DNA of 64,000 nucleotides from Butyribacter intestini (GTDB lineage: Bacteria; Bacillota; Clostridia; Lachnospirales; Lachnospiraceae), in the NCBI GenBank assembly GCA_001414325.1, contig LLKB01000007.1, positions 62,001 to 126,000 on the forward strand. The letters run 5' to 3'. A program made the translations under genes and the position numbers. This document shows positions 17,222 through 27,506 of the stretch, one piece after another. Numbering within the stretch: position 1 is the stretch's first letter; each line of letters starts with the position of its first letter. The notes below the pieces were generated by a model. The model was not told where the DNA came from. It did not search any database and saw only the letters and a program-made list of their open reading frames with translations.

Positions 17222-19513
17222 TTACTTTAAATAGGTATTTTCAAAATCTTCAATAGGAATAGGTTTTGAAAAATAATATCCCTGATAAATGCGACAGCCC
17301 ATTTTGGTAAGTGCCGTGACCTGTTCTTTAGTTTCCACACCTTCTGTAATAACTGAAAGACCAAGTGTTTTTGAAAGGTCTATAATGTTGTTTAGTATTG
17401 ACATACTTCGTTTTATTCTGTCAGGTTTTGTTGTTCTTAAAAATCCCATGTCTATTTTAAGTACATCGACATCCATATCTTTTAAGGTATTTAAAGATGA
17501 ATAACCGCTTCCAAAATCATCAATTTCGACTTGGAAACCATAGTTTCTGAATTGTTCAAGGATTTCAAGTTCACCTGATATACCGGTCATTATGGCGGTT
17601 TCAGTAATTTCAAGTTTAAGTGTTTTAGGTATGATGCCATATTTTTCAACAAGTGTTGTTATGGTTTTGTAAACATCCATGTAATAAAAATCTTTTGCAG
17701 AAATATTTATTGAAATATAAAGTTCATTTTTTCCATGTTTCTGCCATTCTGAAAGTTTTTGTACGGCGAGTTCCCAGACATATTTGTCGAGGCGGTATAT
17801 AAGTCCCGTTCGTTCAAAGACATTAATAAAATCTCCTGGGAATATAAGTCCTCTGTTCGGATGCTGCCAGCGTACAAGAGCTTCGGCACCAAGCATTTGT
17901 CCTTCAGGTGTCATCTGCGGCTGCAGGTACATACAGAATTGTTTTTCAGCAAGCGCAGTATCAAATTCTCCTACAAGGCGTTTTTCAAGCAGAGTGTCGT
18001 TAAATATACTGTCGTTGTAATAAGCAATACATTTATCATATGTTTCGTGAAGTGTTTTTATGGCGATATTTGCTTTGTCACACATAATAGAGACATCTTC
18101 GTTACAATCTGTTATTTCATATACACCGACATATATGTGCAGGTGATAAAGCGTGTTGTTAAAAGATTTGCTCAGTGTGTGTATTGCATTGAGCAAATCT
18201 TCCTCTTTAAAACGGTCTTTAGGGATACATATTGCAAATTTATCACCGCCTGTTCTTCCGTAAAGAGTGCCATTGCTGCAAGTTGTTTTAAGAAGCTCTG
18301 CAAGCATTTTTAAGACTTCATTACCCTTTTCAAGTCCGAATAAGTCATTTACCAGCTTAAAATCTTTGATGTTTGAACAAAGAATAAGGCGGGGAGTATC
18401 AGGATCACGCTTGAGAAGTTCTGATACTTTCTCGCTGAAATATGAGCTGTTGTATATTCCGGTAAGTCTGTCATGAGTTGCAAGGTAACGCTCTTTGTTG
18501 TATGCTATATACTTTTCGGTTACATCTATAAGGCTGATAAAGAAACCAATATAATTTTTGTGTGAATCATGGAGTTTTCTGAATTCGACATCGAAATGAT
18601 GTTCCTCGTCACCTAACATTCTTTTTTCACTCCAGGTGAAATAATCTTTGTTGTCTATTATGTTTTCTTCAATCAGTTTTTGTGCATATTTGCTTATATT
18701 TTCGGTTGAACCGTCATCTGAATCTAAATTAAAGAGTCTGCGTGCACTGTCGTTTGCGTAAACACATTTGCTGTCAATGTCAAAACAGATTACGGAGTTG
18801 TTAATTTCAGTGACTACTATAGAAAGCGTTTTGTCTATCAGCTCATTTGGTGTATGGTAAAATGTAAAATAACATATAAGAAATGCTGCTAATAGAAAAA
18901 ACGGGAGTGACAAGTCTATAGGAAAACCTGATATTGTGTATATAAGGTTTAATATTATGATGACACTCATGACCAATATGATAGGGTAGTACTTCTTGCG
19001 GTAGAAATGTGGTATTTCGGCAATCTTAACTATCAGTGCTGCGATAAACATCAGCACAATAAAATAAGCAAAGATATAATGCAGATAATATGCAGCATAT
19101 CTTTTATCAATGCGATAGATTAAAAGATTGCCATAAGTTGTAAGTTTTAATGTAAAGACATGATGAAAAAAAGCATTTAAAAACAAAGATATACCATCTG
19201 CAAAAGCAAGAATAAAGCATCCGGATCTAAAAGGTCTGACTTCACTGAAAACATTAGTATATTGCTGTGAGTATTGTAGTATGTAAATAAGCATTAGATC
19301 ATATGCAAAAAGATATAATGCCATTGCAAGATACGATATGGTTTCGTTTATATTCAGTGTAAATAAGCCATTTCCCAGGATGGTAAATATTGCAAAGACA
19401 AGACATCTTGTAATGGAAGATGAAATGTCGTTGTGAAATTTTTTAATGTTTTTTATACAGACCAATATTGGAATTATCATTAAGTATATTAGTATAGTGT
19501 ATATTTTACCCAT
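17222..19513 (-). CDS. Membrane c-di-GMP signalling protein: 7TM-PAS-GGDEF(degenerate)-EAL
   Basis: A 763-aa protein with about seven hydrophobic helices in residues 1-220 (histidine-kinase-7TM-like sensor), then a PAS domain (about 235-340), GGDEF and EAL domains. The GGDEF site reads RTGGDKFAI near 423, with Lys in place of the catalytic Glu, so cyclase activity is doubtful. The EAL domain looks intact: EALVRWQHP near 543, ITETAIMTG, DDFGSGYSSL near 667, LKIDMGFL and ITEGVET. The likely role is therefore hydrolysis of cyclic di-GMP, with the GGDEF part perhaps sensing GTP. It lies 36 bp after the MCP on the same strand, linking chemotaxis with the motile/sessile switch. The ribosome site is GGAGG. 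Confidence 0.9.
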   Translation of the reverse strand: MGKIYTILIYLMIIPILVCIKNIKKFHNDISSSITRCLVFAIFTILGNGLFTLNINETISYLAMALYLFAYDLMLIYILQYSQQYTNVFSEVRPFRSGCFILAFADGISLFLNAFFHHVFTLKLTTYGNLLIYRIDKRYAAYYLHYIFAYFIVLMFIAALIVKIAEIPHFYRKKYYPIILVMSVIIILNLIYTISGFPIDLSLPFFLLAAFLICYFTFYHTPNELIDKTLSIVVTEINNSVICFDIDSKCVYANDSARRLFNLDSDDGSTENISKYAQKLIEENIIDNKDYFTWSEKRMLGDEEHHFDVEFRKLHDSHKNYIGFFISLIDVTEKYIAYNKERYLATHDRLTGIYNSSYFSEKVSELLKRDPDTPRLILCSNIKDFKLVNDLFGLEKGNEVLKMLAELLKTTCSNGTLYGRTGGDKFAICIPKDRFKEEDLLNAIHTLSKSFNNTLYHLHIYVGVYEITDCNEDVSIMCDKANIAIKTLHETYDKCIAYYNDSIFNDTLLEKRLVGEFDTALAEKQFCMYLQPQMTPEGQMLGAEALVRWQHPNRGLIFPGDFINVFERTGLIYRLDKYVWELAVQKLSEWQKHGKNELYISINISAKDFYYMDVYKTITTLVEKYGIIPKTLKLEITETAIMTGISGELEILEQFRNYGFQVEIDDFGSGYSSLNTLKDMDVDVLKIDMGFLRTTKPDRIKRSMSILNNIIDLSKTLGLSVITEGVETKEQVTALTKMGCRIYQGYYFSKPIPIEDFENTYLK

Positions 19514-19549
19514 TTAATACCAACCTCCATTAAAAGAATGTGTTAAATA

Positions 19550-21637
19550 TCAATGTTTGAACATAGATAATACGCTGTCTAATTTATCGGTATTTTCTTT
19601 GTTAGTATTTACAAGTGATTCATTGTCGTCAACTACTGTGGAGAGTTCTGATGTTTTTTCGGCAATATCATTAATGCCCTCCGCCGTTTCTGATACTGTT
19701 ATATTTACCGTATTTACCGAATCGGCAATATTGACAATGGAATTTAAAAGTATATCTATCTGGTCGTTTATGGCTGTCATGCTGTCGTCAAAAACAGAGG
19801 CATCGCTATTGTACTGTTTGGCAACAGTGGTAAAGTCTTTGTAATCATTTAAAACTGTTCCGTTAAGAAAATCAGTACTTTCCTGTAAACATTGTGTAAG
19901 GTCAGATACGGCGGTGTTTACTTCACTGATGATAGTTTCGATGTTGCTGACTGTTGCAGTTGTCTGAGCTGCAAGATTACCAATTTCATTTGCGACAACG
20001 GCAAATCCCTTTCCGGCTTCACCGGCTCTTGCAGCTTCAATCGAAGCATTGAGGGCAAGCAGGTTCGTTTGTTCTGAGATTTCAAGGATAGTCTGGGTAA
20101 ACTGGTTTATCTTTTCAACTGATTTAGCCTGTATCATAGCCTTGTCCATCTTCTGTCTGACATTTTCATATATATCAACGGTTTTATCTGTTGCAAGTTT
20201 TGTTTTTTGTTCAAGACCATGAGCTCTTTTCTTTATTGTCTGTGCTGTTTCTTTTCCGTTGACTGAGTGTTGTTCAATGTCTGCAGCGTGCTGTCTTATC
20301 TCGCCGACAGTTTCATTTACAGTCTCCATGGTAGCAGCACTTTCCTGCATTGCGGCAGCAATCTCGCGTGTTGTATCATTGTTAGAATTGCTCATTGTAT
20401 GTATTTTGTCGGTTATTTCAGTGAGCTGGTCAGAGGTACTTTTTATATCTGATTGTACCTGCTTTATGGTTGATATCATATTGCGAAGATTTTTACGCAT
20501 TTCGTGAATGGATAGTGCCATATGTCCTGCTTCATCTTTGTGTTTATAAAGCTTTTGAGATGCGGGATTGCTCTTGAAATTAAAGTCAGCGGTATCCTGT
20601 ACTATGCCGTCGATTTGTTTGATAGGTTTTGTGATTGCCGTGCCTATGATAAATCCTATGATAACAGTAATAATCATAGCGGTAACGGCTCCGCCTGCAA
20701 TCTGTTTTGATAGAGCAGCAGATTGGGCATTTAACTCGCTTTTTGGAGCGGTAAGAATGTACTTCATGCCATTTTGTAAAGTTTTATAATACATTACCTT
20801 TGATGTGTTTTTATATGAGTATGAAATCAATGTCTGTTCTTTTTTTGGATCTTTTAGAGCACTTACAAGCAGATTTGTACCATTGTCTGTCTTTTGAAGA
20901 TTAGTGCCCACATCAATTTTGTTGTGGTATGTTATATTTCCGTCGCTGTCTGTAAGAAAAGAATATCCTGTTTTAAATATTTTAGATGAATCTACGGTAT
21001 CAGTAAATGTATTGAAATTAATATCCATACCTACAATACCAATAGATTTTCCGTCAACATAGATAGGTACAACATATGATATCATGTAAACATTTATGTT
21101 GGAATTCATGTAAGGAGACATCCATGTTGCTTTTTTGTTTTTGACAGGGATATAATACCAGCCTACATGTTCAGTATCGTCTTGGTCATACATAGAAAAA
21201 TCTGTAGGAGTTACACTGTTAAAGCTGCTTTTTTCGTCATCTCTGGTGAGAAATAATCCGCTTGTAGGCTCGGTAAATTCGGGATTGTATCTGATATAAG
21301 CAGAAAGGGCACCGGGGGTGTCCTCGGCAGACTCCATAAGTATAGGAAGCATTTTCTTTGTGTATTCATTTACATAGCGTGCACTGCTGCAAAATATCGC
21401 AGTGTTGTCAATTTTGGCTTTTGCCATGCTGTAAACCATGTTTACGGAATTTTCAACATTCTGCATGGTTTTATTTAATTTATCTGTCTGGGTAATGCAG
21501 GCAATCTCCATCTGTCTCTTTGAATCTTCAACAGATGTTTTAGAAGAATTTACAATGCTTATTCCACCGCATATAACAGTTGAAAGGAGTGAGCAGAATA
21601 TAACTGCTGCAATAATTTTAGTCTTGATAGATTTCAT
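19550..21637 (-). CDS. Methyl-accepting chemotaxis protein (dCache type), second copy
   Basis: A 695-aa chemoreceptor. TM1 starts near residue 7 ([18 protein letters not shown]). A Cache-type extracellular domain of about 260 aa follows, with [14 protein letters not shown] and [14 protein letters not shown]2 is at about 293-315 ([18 protein letters not shown]), then HAMP and a signalling coiled coil with [20 protein letters not shown] near residue 529. It differs clearly from the 14.1-kb receptor in its sensor part, so a different ligand is likely. The start MKSIKTK at 21637 is preferred: GAGGG lies 6 nt upstream. A longer in-frame version (to 21748) would absorb a structured leader. The GGDEF-EAL gene follows 36 bp downstream. 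Confidence 0.9.
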   Translation of the reverse strand: MKSIKTKIIAAVIFCSLLSTVICGGISIVNSSKTSVEDSKRQMEIACITQTDKLNKTMQNVENSVNMVYSMAKAKIDNTAIFCSSARYVNEYTKKMLPILMESAEDTPGALSAYIRYNPEFTEPTSGLFLTRDDEKSSFNSVTPTDFSMYDQDDTEHVGWYYIPVKNKKATWMSPYMNSNINVYMISYVVPIYVDGKSIGIVGMDINFNTFTDTVDSSKIFKTGYSFLTDSDGNITYHNKIDVGTNLQKTDNGTNLLVSALKDPKKEQTLISYSYKNTSKVMYYKTLQNGMKYILTAPKSELNAQSAALSKQIAGGAVTAMIITVIIGFIIGTAITKPIKQIDGIVQDTADFNFKSNPASQKLYKHKDEAGHMALSIHEMRKNLRNMISTIKQVQSDIKSTSDQLTEITDKIHTMSNSNNDTTREIAAAMQESAATMETVNETVGEIRQHAADIEQHSVNGKETAQTIKKRAHGLEQKTKLATDKTVDIYENVRQKMDKAMIQAKSVEKINQFTQTILEISEQTNLLALNASIEAARAGEAGKGFAVVANEIGNLAAQTTATVSNIETIISEVNTAVSDLTQCLQESTDFLNGTVLNDYKDFTTVAKQYNSDASVFDDSMTAINDQIDILLNSIVNIADSVNTVNITVSETAEGINDIAEKTSELSTVVDDNESLVNTNKENTDKLDSVLSMFKH

Positions 21638-21645
21638 AATAACCC

Positions 21646-21732
21646 TCATTTCTGCACACATTTTTTGCATATCAAGTTTGTGCCAAGTGTGCACAGACAC
21701 AAATCTTGTGTGTAAAAAATCGGATTTTTCAC
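21646..21732 (-). CDS. Possible 28-codon leader peptide before the second MCP
   Basis: A GTG start 8 nt after GGAGGG opens a 28-codon frame rich in Cys and Lys. Its TGA stop overlaps the ATGAGGG ribosome site of the MCP, 8 nt before that gene's ATG. The RNA can also fold: TTTGTG with CACAAA around a GTGCAC palindrome. Translational coupling or attenuation is conceivable. It could also be chance; no homologue is known to me. Confidence 0.3.
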   Translation of the reverse strand: MKNPIFYTQDLCLCTLGTNLICKKCVQK

Positions 21733-21864
21733 ACTGATGTCCCTCCAATCATGGTTGTATGTTATTAAATGCTTAATATAGTCTGATTTGTAAATGCATA
21801 TATCTATTTTACCACAAAACAGATAATTATGGAATAAATTGATTAAAGAAATATTCGTACAATA

Positions 21865-21878
21865 GTAACAGTTCAGCC
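21865..21878. repeat. Solo GTAACAGTTCAGCC arm
   Basis: One terminal arm of the dispersed inverted-end family, without a visible partner within 100 bp. Probably a decayed or partial copy. Confidence 0.5.
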
Positions 21879-21970
21879 ATAAAAATGTTTACTTTAGTGA
21901 AAAGTGTGTTAAAATGATTTCCGGTCCGCAAAAAGTGATACAGAAGTATGGAAATGAGGTTTGAATTAAG

Positions 21971-23302
21971 ATGAAAGATTTGACAAAAGGAAAAACATTG
22001 CCGCTTATAATGGGATTTGCAATTCCTATTGCGATAGGAAATATATTTCAGTTATTCTACAGTCTTGCTGACACGAGGATAGTAGGACAGTTTCTAGGGG
22101 AAAACGCACTTGCGTCTGTGGGTGCTACAAGCTCACTCAACAATATGATAATAGGATTTCTGCTCGGTATGACAAACGGATTTGCGATAATCGTTGCGAG
22201 AAGTTATGGCGCAAAGGACGAAAAAGCGATAAAAAAGGCAGTAGCTGCAACATTTGTGCTTGGAATAGCGGTGTCGTTTGTGTTTACGGTGCTCAGTGTG
22301 GGATTTTTAAGGAACATACTTGAATTTCTCAACACTCCCAAAAATCTGATAGACGGTGCTTACAGATATTTCAGAATAATCCTTTTAGGAATGACCGGTG
22401 CGATGCTCTACAATGTCTGTGCCGGGCTGTTCAGGGCGATAGGTGACTCGATAACCCCACTTATTTTTCTGATAATTTCCACATTTGTTAATATAGGTCT
22501 TGATATTTTGTTCGTTTGTGGATTTAAGTGGGGAGTTGAAGGTGCAGCATTTGCAACAATCCTGTCACAGATAATGTCATTTGTGTGCTGTTTCGTGTAT
22601 ATGCTTAAGAAATATCCCGTACTTCACTTTGGGATAAAAGATATAAAACTTGAAAAAGGACTTGTAAAATCAATGTTTGCGATAGGCTGTTCAATGGGAT
22701 TTATGAGTTCGCTTATTAATATAGGTTCTGTTGCACTTCAGGGAGCGATAAACTCTCTCAACAATGCGAACTATATAGTCGCACATACTGCGGCGAGAAA
22801 GATTTCAGAGTTTTTCATGCTGCCGTTTACCGTGTTTGGAACAACGATGGCAACATTCTGCGGTCAGAATATGGGGGCAAAGAAACCAGACAGGATAAAG
22901 AAAGGAATATGGCAGGTAACGATAGTCACATGGATATGGTGTGCATTTATGGTGCTTTTGTCATATACTGTTGTGCCGTACATGGTTGAGATGATAACTG
23001 CGACAAAACAGCAGCAGGTGATAGACACGGCAACGCTTTATCTCAGAGTTGACACGCTGCTCTATTTTATACCGGCAGTCATATGTATCCTTAGAAATGC
23101 AATGCAGGGAATCGGGGACAGTGTGACACCTGTTGTATCAAGTTCATTTGAGCTTATATGTAAAGTGCTTGTGGCAACATTTTTGACCCCGGTACTCGGA
23201 TATTGGGCAATCATATGGGCTGAGCCTATTGCATGGGTCATAATGGTAATGCCACTGCTTATCGGGATAAAGAAAAATCCGGTAATAAACGGGGTGGAGT
23301 AA
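21971..23302 (+). CDS. MATE family multidrug/Na+ antiporter
   Basis: A 443-aa, 12-helix exporter of the MATE/NorM (MOP) class. It starts KDLTKGKTLPLIMGFAIPIAIGN and continues QLFYSLADTRIVGQFLGENALASVGATSS, the most conserved stretch of the family. A second-half repeat is seen around VSSSFELICKVLVATFLTPVLG. MATE proteins expel drugs, bile-type compounds or flavins in exchange for sodium or protons. The gene is alone between convergent neighbours. Start supported by ATGAGG upstream of ATG. Substrate unknown. Confidence 0.9.
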   Translation: MKDLTKGKTLPLIMGFAIPIAIGNIFQLFYSLADTRIVGQFLGENALASVGATSSLNNMIIGFLLGMTNGFAIIVARSYGAKDEKAIKKAVAATFVLGIAVSFVFTVLSVGFLRNILEFLNTPKNLIDGAYRYFRIILLGMTGAMLYNVCAGLFRAIGDSITPLIFLIISTFVNIGLDILFVCGFKWGVEGAAFATILSQIMSFVCCFVYMLKKYPVLHFGIKDIKLEKGLVKSMFAIGCSMGFMSSLINIGSVALQGAINSLNNANYIVAHTAARKISEFFMLPFTVFGTTMATFCGQNMGAKKPDRIKKGIWQVTIVTWIWCAFMVLLSYTVVPYMVEMITATKQQQVIDTATLYLRVDTLLYFIPAVICILRNAMQGIGDSVTPVVSSSFELICKVLVATFLTPVLGYWAIIWAEPIAWVIMVMPLLIGIKKNPVINGVE

Positions 23303-23335
23303 ATATATTAGATTATTGAATATTTTCGCAAGGTC

Positions 23336-24082
23336 CTATCTTTTATATAAGATACACCGCCCGTTTTTTCCGATTTCTTCGACTGCACCGGTTCGTTTCA
23401 GGACGGTAAGTGTAGTTTGTGCAAGGCGGAGGGGGATTTTTGCACATTTGGCAAGGTCTTTTGAGGTGAATGTTTCCGGGAGGTTATGAGGCAGCAGCAG
23501 GGCATAGTCCTTGCCACCGCCTATATAGAGTTCATCATGGAGTGCGACAGGTATGCGGTCGTAGCGTGATGAGCCTTTTTTTCTTGTCTCGTTCCAGCCG
23601 TTTAAAAGTCGGTATTCCTCCATATCAACAAGGACAAGACAGATGTGCAGATTAGGATTTGACAAAAACATACTTATCTTATACAGCTCTATAAAAGCAT
23701 CAAAAAAAGTTCCGGTTTTAGGTGATTTACGCTTTTTAGAGACTTCTCCCGTGTCCTCGTCTATCCAGTAAAGCCACTTGTTGTGTGGGATGGGATAGAC
23801 AATGGTAACAGGATATTTTTCTAAAAAAACACTGAGTTTCTTACGCATTGCATTGAAACTTCTTGTCTGTATCTCTATAATCTCATCATCACGCAAAATA
23901 TCCGCAACAAAGCGGCCAACTTTTATCTCCTGATGTGAAATGTCAGGCTCATAAAAGTTTTTAAGTACTGCGTGCATTGTTTTTTCTTTTAGAGTGCCGA
24001 TACCGTTTGTTTCACGCTCTTTGGCAACAATTTTTTGGCAGGCATCGGCGAAAAGTTTCTGGTCGTATGTAGTGATTGACAT
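23336..24082 (-). CDS. Unrecognised protein: PD-(D/E)XK-like core plus C-terminal winged helix
   Basis: I do not recognise a named family for this 248-aa protein. Residues 40-80 read like a restriction-type nuclease core: GRFVADILRDDEIIEIQT, that is an Asp after a hydrophobic strand and an E-x-Q triad in the next strand, followed by a helix (RSFNAMRKKL). The middle contains a predicted alpha/beta stretch with YPIPHNKWLYWID. The C-terminal 60 residues (ETFTSKDLAKCAKIPLRLAQ... ending GRCILYKR) look like a winged helix-turn-helix. A DNA-handling or regulatory role is plausible. Start: ATG with GGAG 7 nt before. Solitary, convergent with the MATE gene. Confidence 0.55.
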   Translation of the reverse strand: MSITTYDQKLFADACQKIVAKERETNGIGTLKEKTMHAVLKNFYEPDISHQEIKVGRFVADILRDDEIIEIQTRSFNAMRKKLSVFLEKYPVTIVYPIPHNKWLYWIDEDTGEVSKKRKSPKTGTFFDAFIELYKISMFLSNPNLHICLVLVDMEEYRLLNGWNETRKKGSSRYDRIPVALHDELYIGGGKDYALLLPHNLPETFTSKDLAKCAKIPLRLAQTTLTVLKRTGAVEEIGKNGRCILYKR

Positions 24083-24267
24083 AGGGCGGCTCCTAGGGGA
24101 TTAAGGTGTAATATTTTTTGAAAATCTTTAATTCACAAATTTAACTGAATAATAATATATATAATCATTGTCAGTCTCGTCAAGTCCATCAATACTATTC
24201 TTTGTGATGTGCTGCATAGCATATGTATATTTTACTGTTTTCTGCAAACAATAACCATTGTTCATAG

Positions 24268-24314
24268 TCAGGCGGATATTTGCAATTCGCTTTTCTGCTT
24301 GTTTAATAGTGTTA
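24268..24314 (-). repeat. REP-like dispersed element, copy b (inverted)
   Basis: On the minus strand it runs from AACACTATTAAACAAGCAG through GCGAATTGCAAATATCCG to CCTGA. It matches the core of the other copies. It lies in the 315-bp gap between 24083 and 24397, which otherwise holds only A+T-rich DNA. Confidence 0.6.
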
Positions 24315-24397
24315 AAAATCAGATATATTGAAAAATATATTGAAGTTGCTTGCAAATATCGCAAATGCGAACAGTAACAAATCGGAGGCAGTCGGAA

Positions 24398-25876
24398 ATG
24401 AATAGTGGTACGCAGCAAAACAGTACAGATAATACAAAACAAAAAAGCTCCATTATTTTTGGAAGTGATTTCAAAATGCGTCAGCAGGAGATAAGCAATC
24501 TTTTTAAACTTGATGAAAATTTTGATCTGCTTCACCGTGAGGTTCGGATTGGAGGCAGAAAAGTTTCTATTTATTCAGTGGACGGATTTCTGCCCGGAGA
24601 TACGATAGAAAAACTTATGCAGTTTTTTTATTCGATAAAAGAGGAGGATATGCCTGAGAATTTAGCAGGTTTTATAAGTAAAAGTACACCGTTCGTCGAT
24701 ATTATTGAGATTGATAAAGAACAGGATTTTATAGATAATTTCCTTGCAGGACTCACCTGTATGATGATAGAAGGGTACGAAGGGATTCTTGCTCTCGACC
24801 TTAGGGAATATCCGGGACGAAGTGTGGAAGAACCTGAAAAGGATAAGGTTTTAAGGGGGTCAAGGGATGGATTTATCGAGGCACTTATACCGAATATGGC
24901 ACTTATCAGGAGACGAATAAGAGATAAAAACCTTATGTTTAAATTTGCGAGAGTAGGCAGAAGTTCAAGGACGGATATTGCTGTCGGATATATGTACGGC
25001 AGGGTAAATGAAAAAGATGTAAAAAAAGTCATGGACAGCATAAATTCAATGGATGTTGATGCACTTACAATGAATCAGGAAAGCCTTGCGGAGATGCTTT
25101 TTCCGGGAAAATGGATAAATCCGTTTCCAAAGTACAAATATACGGAAAGACCTGACACGGCGGCGGCAAGTATGCTGGAGGGAAGTATTGTAATACTTGT
25201 CGATAACTCACCTGCCGTTATGATACTGCCTACATCATTGTTCGGTATAATCGAAGACGCAAATGATTATTATTTTCCTCCTGTAACGGGAACATACTTA
25301 AGGATTACAAGAATGGTGACAAATATACTTGCCGTTTTTATCACACCTGTTTTCCTGCTCCTTATCGAAAATCCGGAGTGGGTGCCGAAGCCGCTTGAAT
25401 TTATATTAATCCGTGATGATATAAATGTGGCACCTGTATTTCAGTTCCTTATACTTGAATTTGCAATAGACGGATTGAAAATGGCAGCGGTCAACACCCC
25501 AAATATGCTCACAACACCACTTAGTATCGTTGCCGGTATCGTATTTGGTGATTATACGGTAGACTCAGGATGGTTTAATCCGGAAATAATGCTCTACATG
25601 GCATTTGTTGCGGTGGCAAATTATACGCAGAGCAATATGGAACTCACCTATGCAGTCAAATTTCATAGAGTGATACTACTGATATTGACAAGTATATTTG
25701 GTGTATATGGATTTATAGCAGGAACGGTACTTCTTATAGCATCACTTCTTATGACACATACACTATTAGGAGAGGGATATCTCTATCCGCTGATACCGTT
25801 CAATGCAAAATGTCTTGCAAGAAGATTTTTTAGAATGAGCCTGCCGGCATATGAAAAGACGCACAAACAGGAATAA
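24398..25876 (+). CDS. spoVAF: Spore germination protein, GerA/SpoVAF family
   Basis: A 492-aa membrane protein with the GerA (A-subunit) architecture. A soluble N-terminal half contains VLRGSRDGFIEALIPNMALI and RRRIRD. Several membrane helices follow in the second half, together with RPDTAAASMLEGSIVILVDNSP and PPVTGTYLRI. These are diagnostic of the GerA/SpoVAF group. GerA proteins form germinant receptors with B and C subunits; SpoVAF proteins assist receptor function. No B or C gene or other spoVA gene is adjacent, so this is either SpoVAF or an orphan A subunit. The start at 24398 has CGGAGG 9 nt upstream. It points to a spore-forming ancestry; whether this strain sporulates is unknown. 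Confidence 0.8.
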   Translation: MNSGTQQNSTDNTKQKSSIIFGSDFKMRQQEISNLFKLDENFDLLHREVRIGGRKVSIYSVDGFLPGDTIEKLMQFFYSIKEEDMPENLAGFISKSTPFVDIIEIDKEQDFIDNFLAGLTCMMIEGYEGILALDLREYPGRSVEEPEKDKVLRGSRDGFIEALIPNMALIRRRIRDKNLMFKFARVGRSSRTDIAVGYMYGRVNEKDVKKVMDSINSMDVDALTMNQESLAEMLFPGKWINPFPKYKYTERPDTAAASMLEGSIVILVDNSPAVMILPTSLFGIIEDANDYYFPPVTGTYLRITRMVTNILAVFITPVFLLLIENPEWVPKPLEFILIRDDINVAPVFQFLILEFAIDGLKMAAVNTPNMLTTPLSIVAGIVFGDYTVDSGWFNPEIMLYMAFVAVANYTQSNMELTYAVKFHRVILLILTSIFGVYGFIAGTVLLIASLLMTHTLLGEGYLYPLIPFNAKCLARRFFRMSLPAYEKTHKQE

Positions 25877-25894
25877 GAGGGAGCGTCAATCTAT

Positions 25895-25908
25895 GGCAGA
25901 ACTGTTAC
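25895..25908. repeat. Solo arm GGCAGAACTGTTAC
   Basis: A right-hand arm of the GTAACAGTT family (one mismatch) just after spoVAF, with no partner arm nearby. Confidence 0.45.
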
Positions 25909-25936
25909 AAAATAATAAAAAAATATAAAACATTTA

Positions 25937-25965
25937 TTGATTTTTTATGACCTCTGTACTATAAT
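25937..25965 (+). promoter_or_regulatory. Sigma-A promoter of the antiporter gene
   Basis: TTGATT (25937-25942), 17-bp spacer and TATAAT (25960-25965), about 70 bp upstream of the start codon. Confidence 0.7.
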
Positions 25966-26037
25966 AACTCGGTATGCGAATAGTGTTATATTCTAATAAG
26001 TAGAAACAGTGTTATTTTACACAGGAGGCGTAAGAGT

Positions 26038-27483
26038 ATGAAAACAGTAAAAAACAGCTTTTTGGCTATTATATCAATGCTTCTTCTTGCGGCTGCCGTC
26101 AATCCGGCTGTGTCATTTGCAGCAGAAAAGGGAGCTGAGCAGGAGCTTGGAAACAGTCTGTCGCTTGCGTATTGTATTCCGTTTGTCGGAATGCTTCTTT
26201 GTATAGCGATATGCCCGTTAGTTATCGGGGAGTTATGGGAAAAATATAAAGCAGTAGCAGTAATCTTTTGGTCACTTGCGTTTTTGATACCATTTGCCAT
26301 AGGTTATGGCGGAAGTAAAACATTTGAAGAATTTCTCGAAGTTATTTTTGGAGATTATATTACATTTATAGTGTTGTTGTTTGGTCTGTTCTGCGTGGCA
26401 GGAAATATAGCACTTGAGGGCGATCTTGTAGGTACACCTAAAGTAAATATTTTGATGCTTCTTATCGGTACGCTTTTGTCGAGCTGGATTGGTACGACAG
26501 GAGCAAGTATGCTTATGATAAGACCTATAATCAGAGCAAATAAATGGCGTAAAAGAAAAGTACAGATAATAGTATTCTTTATTTTCCTTGTATCAAATAT
26601 CGGAGGATGCCTTACACCGGTCGGTGACCCACCGCTTTTGATGGGATTTATGAATGGTGTTGATTTCTTCTGGAGTTTGCACCTCATTCCGATATTGTTA
26701 TTAAATATTGTACTTCTTTTAGCACTATTTTTTGTAGTTGATACAAATGCATATAAGAAAGATATTGCTGACGGTCTTAAACCGGAAGTACTTGAAAATA
26801 AGACACCTATCCGTCTTTCGGGTGCAAAGAATATAATTTTCCTTGCAATGATAGTTGGAGCCGTTATATTGAGCGGAGTTCTTCCGCAGATAAGTCCATT
26901 CTTTGCAAAGAATATTCATATATACGGTGAGGTAGAGTTTGGATATGCATCACTCCTCGAAGTTATCATAATACTTGCCGCAGCTTTGATTTCTTACAAG
27001 ACTACGGACAAGGGTATCAGGGAGGATAACCATTTTACATGGGATGCCATCGAGGAAGTTGCAATTCTTTTCATCGGTATATTTATTACAATGATACCTA
27101 CACTTCTTATTCTTGAAGTAAAGGGTGGGGAACTAGGAGTGACAAAGCCGTGGCAGTTCTTTTGGATAACAGGATTTTTGTCAAGTTTTCTTGATAATAC
27201 ACCGACATACCTTGTATTCTTTAAGACAGCACTTTCACTTGGATTTAAAGACGGAATACAGGTTACGGGAGGATTTGTTCCAAAAATACTTCTTATGGCG
27301 ATTTCGTCAGGTGCAGTATTCATGGGAGCAAACACATATATCGGAAATGCACCGAACTTTATGGTTCGCTCGATTGCCGAGGAAAACGGTATCAAGATGC
27401 CGTCATTCTTCGGATATATGCTTTGGTCAATAAGCTGTCTTATTCCGGTATTTTTGATAGACATGATTGTGTTCTATTTATAA
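26038..27483 (+). CDS. Sodium:proton antiporter, NhaD / CitMHS-like family
   Basis: A 481-aa polytopic transporter with an N-terminal signal-anchor-like helix, then about 11-12 membrane segments. Signature stretches are SSWIGTTGASMLMIRPIIRANKWR, SNIGGCLTPVGDPPLLMGFMNGVDF and SSFLDNTPTYLVFF. They place it in the ion-transporter superfamily beside NhaD (PF16980-like). It likely exchanges sodium for protons; a carboxylate substrate cannot be excluded. It has AGGAGG before ATG and its own promoter and terminator, so it forms a single-gene unit. Confidence 0.82.
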   Translation: MKTVKNSFLAIISMLLLAAAVNPAVSFAAEKGAEQELGNSLSLAYCIPFVGMLLCIAICPLVIGELWEKYKAVAVIFWSLAFLIPFAIGYGGSKTFEEFLEVIFGDYITFIVLLFGLFCVAGNIALEGDLVGTPKVNILMLLIGTLLSSWIGTTGASMLMIRPIIRANKWRKRKVQIIVFFIFLVSNIGGCLTPVGDPPLLMGFMNGVDFFWSLHLIPILLLNIVLLLALFFVVDTNAYKKDIADGLKPEVLENKTPIRLSGAKNIIFLAMIVGAVILSGVLPQISPFFAKNIHIYGEVEFGYASLLEVIIILAAALISYKTTDKGIREDNHFTWDAIEEVAILFIGIFITMIPTLLILEVKGGELGVTKPWQFFWITGFLSSFLDNTPTYLVFFKTALSLGFKDGIQVTGGFVPKILLMAISSGAVFMGANTYIGNAPNFMVRSIAEENGIKMPSFFGYMLWSISCLIPVFLIDMIVFYL

Positions 27484-27506
27484 TATTTTAAAAATTGTAT
27501 TTTAGT

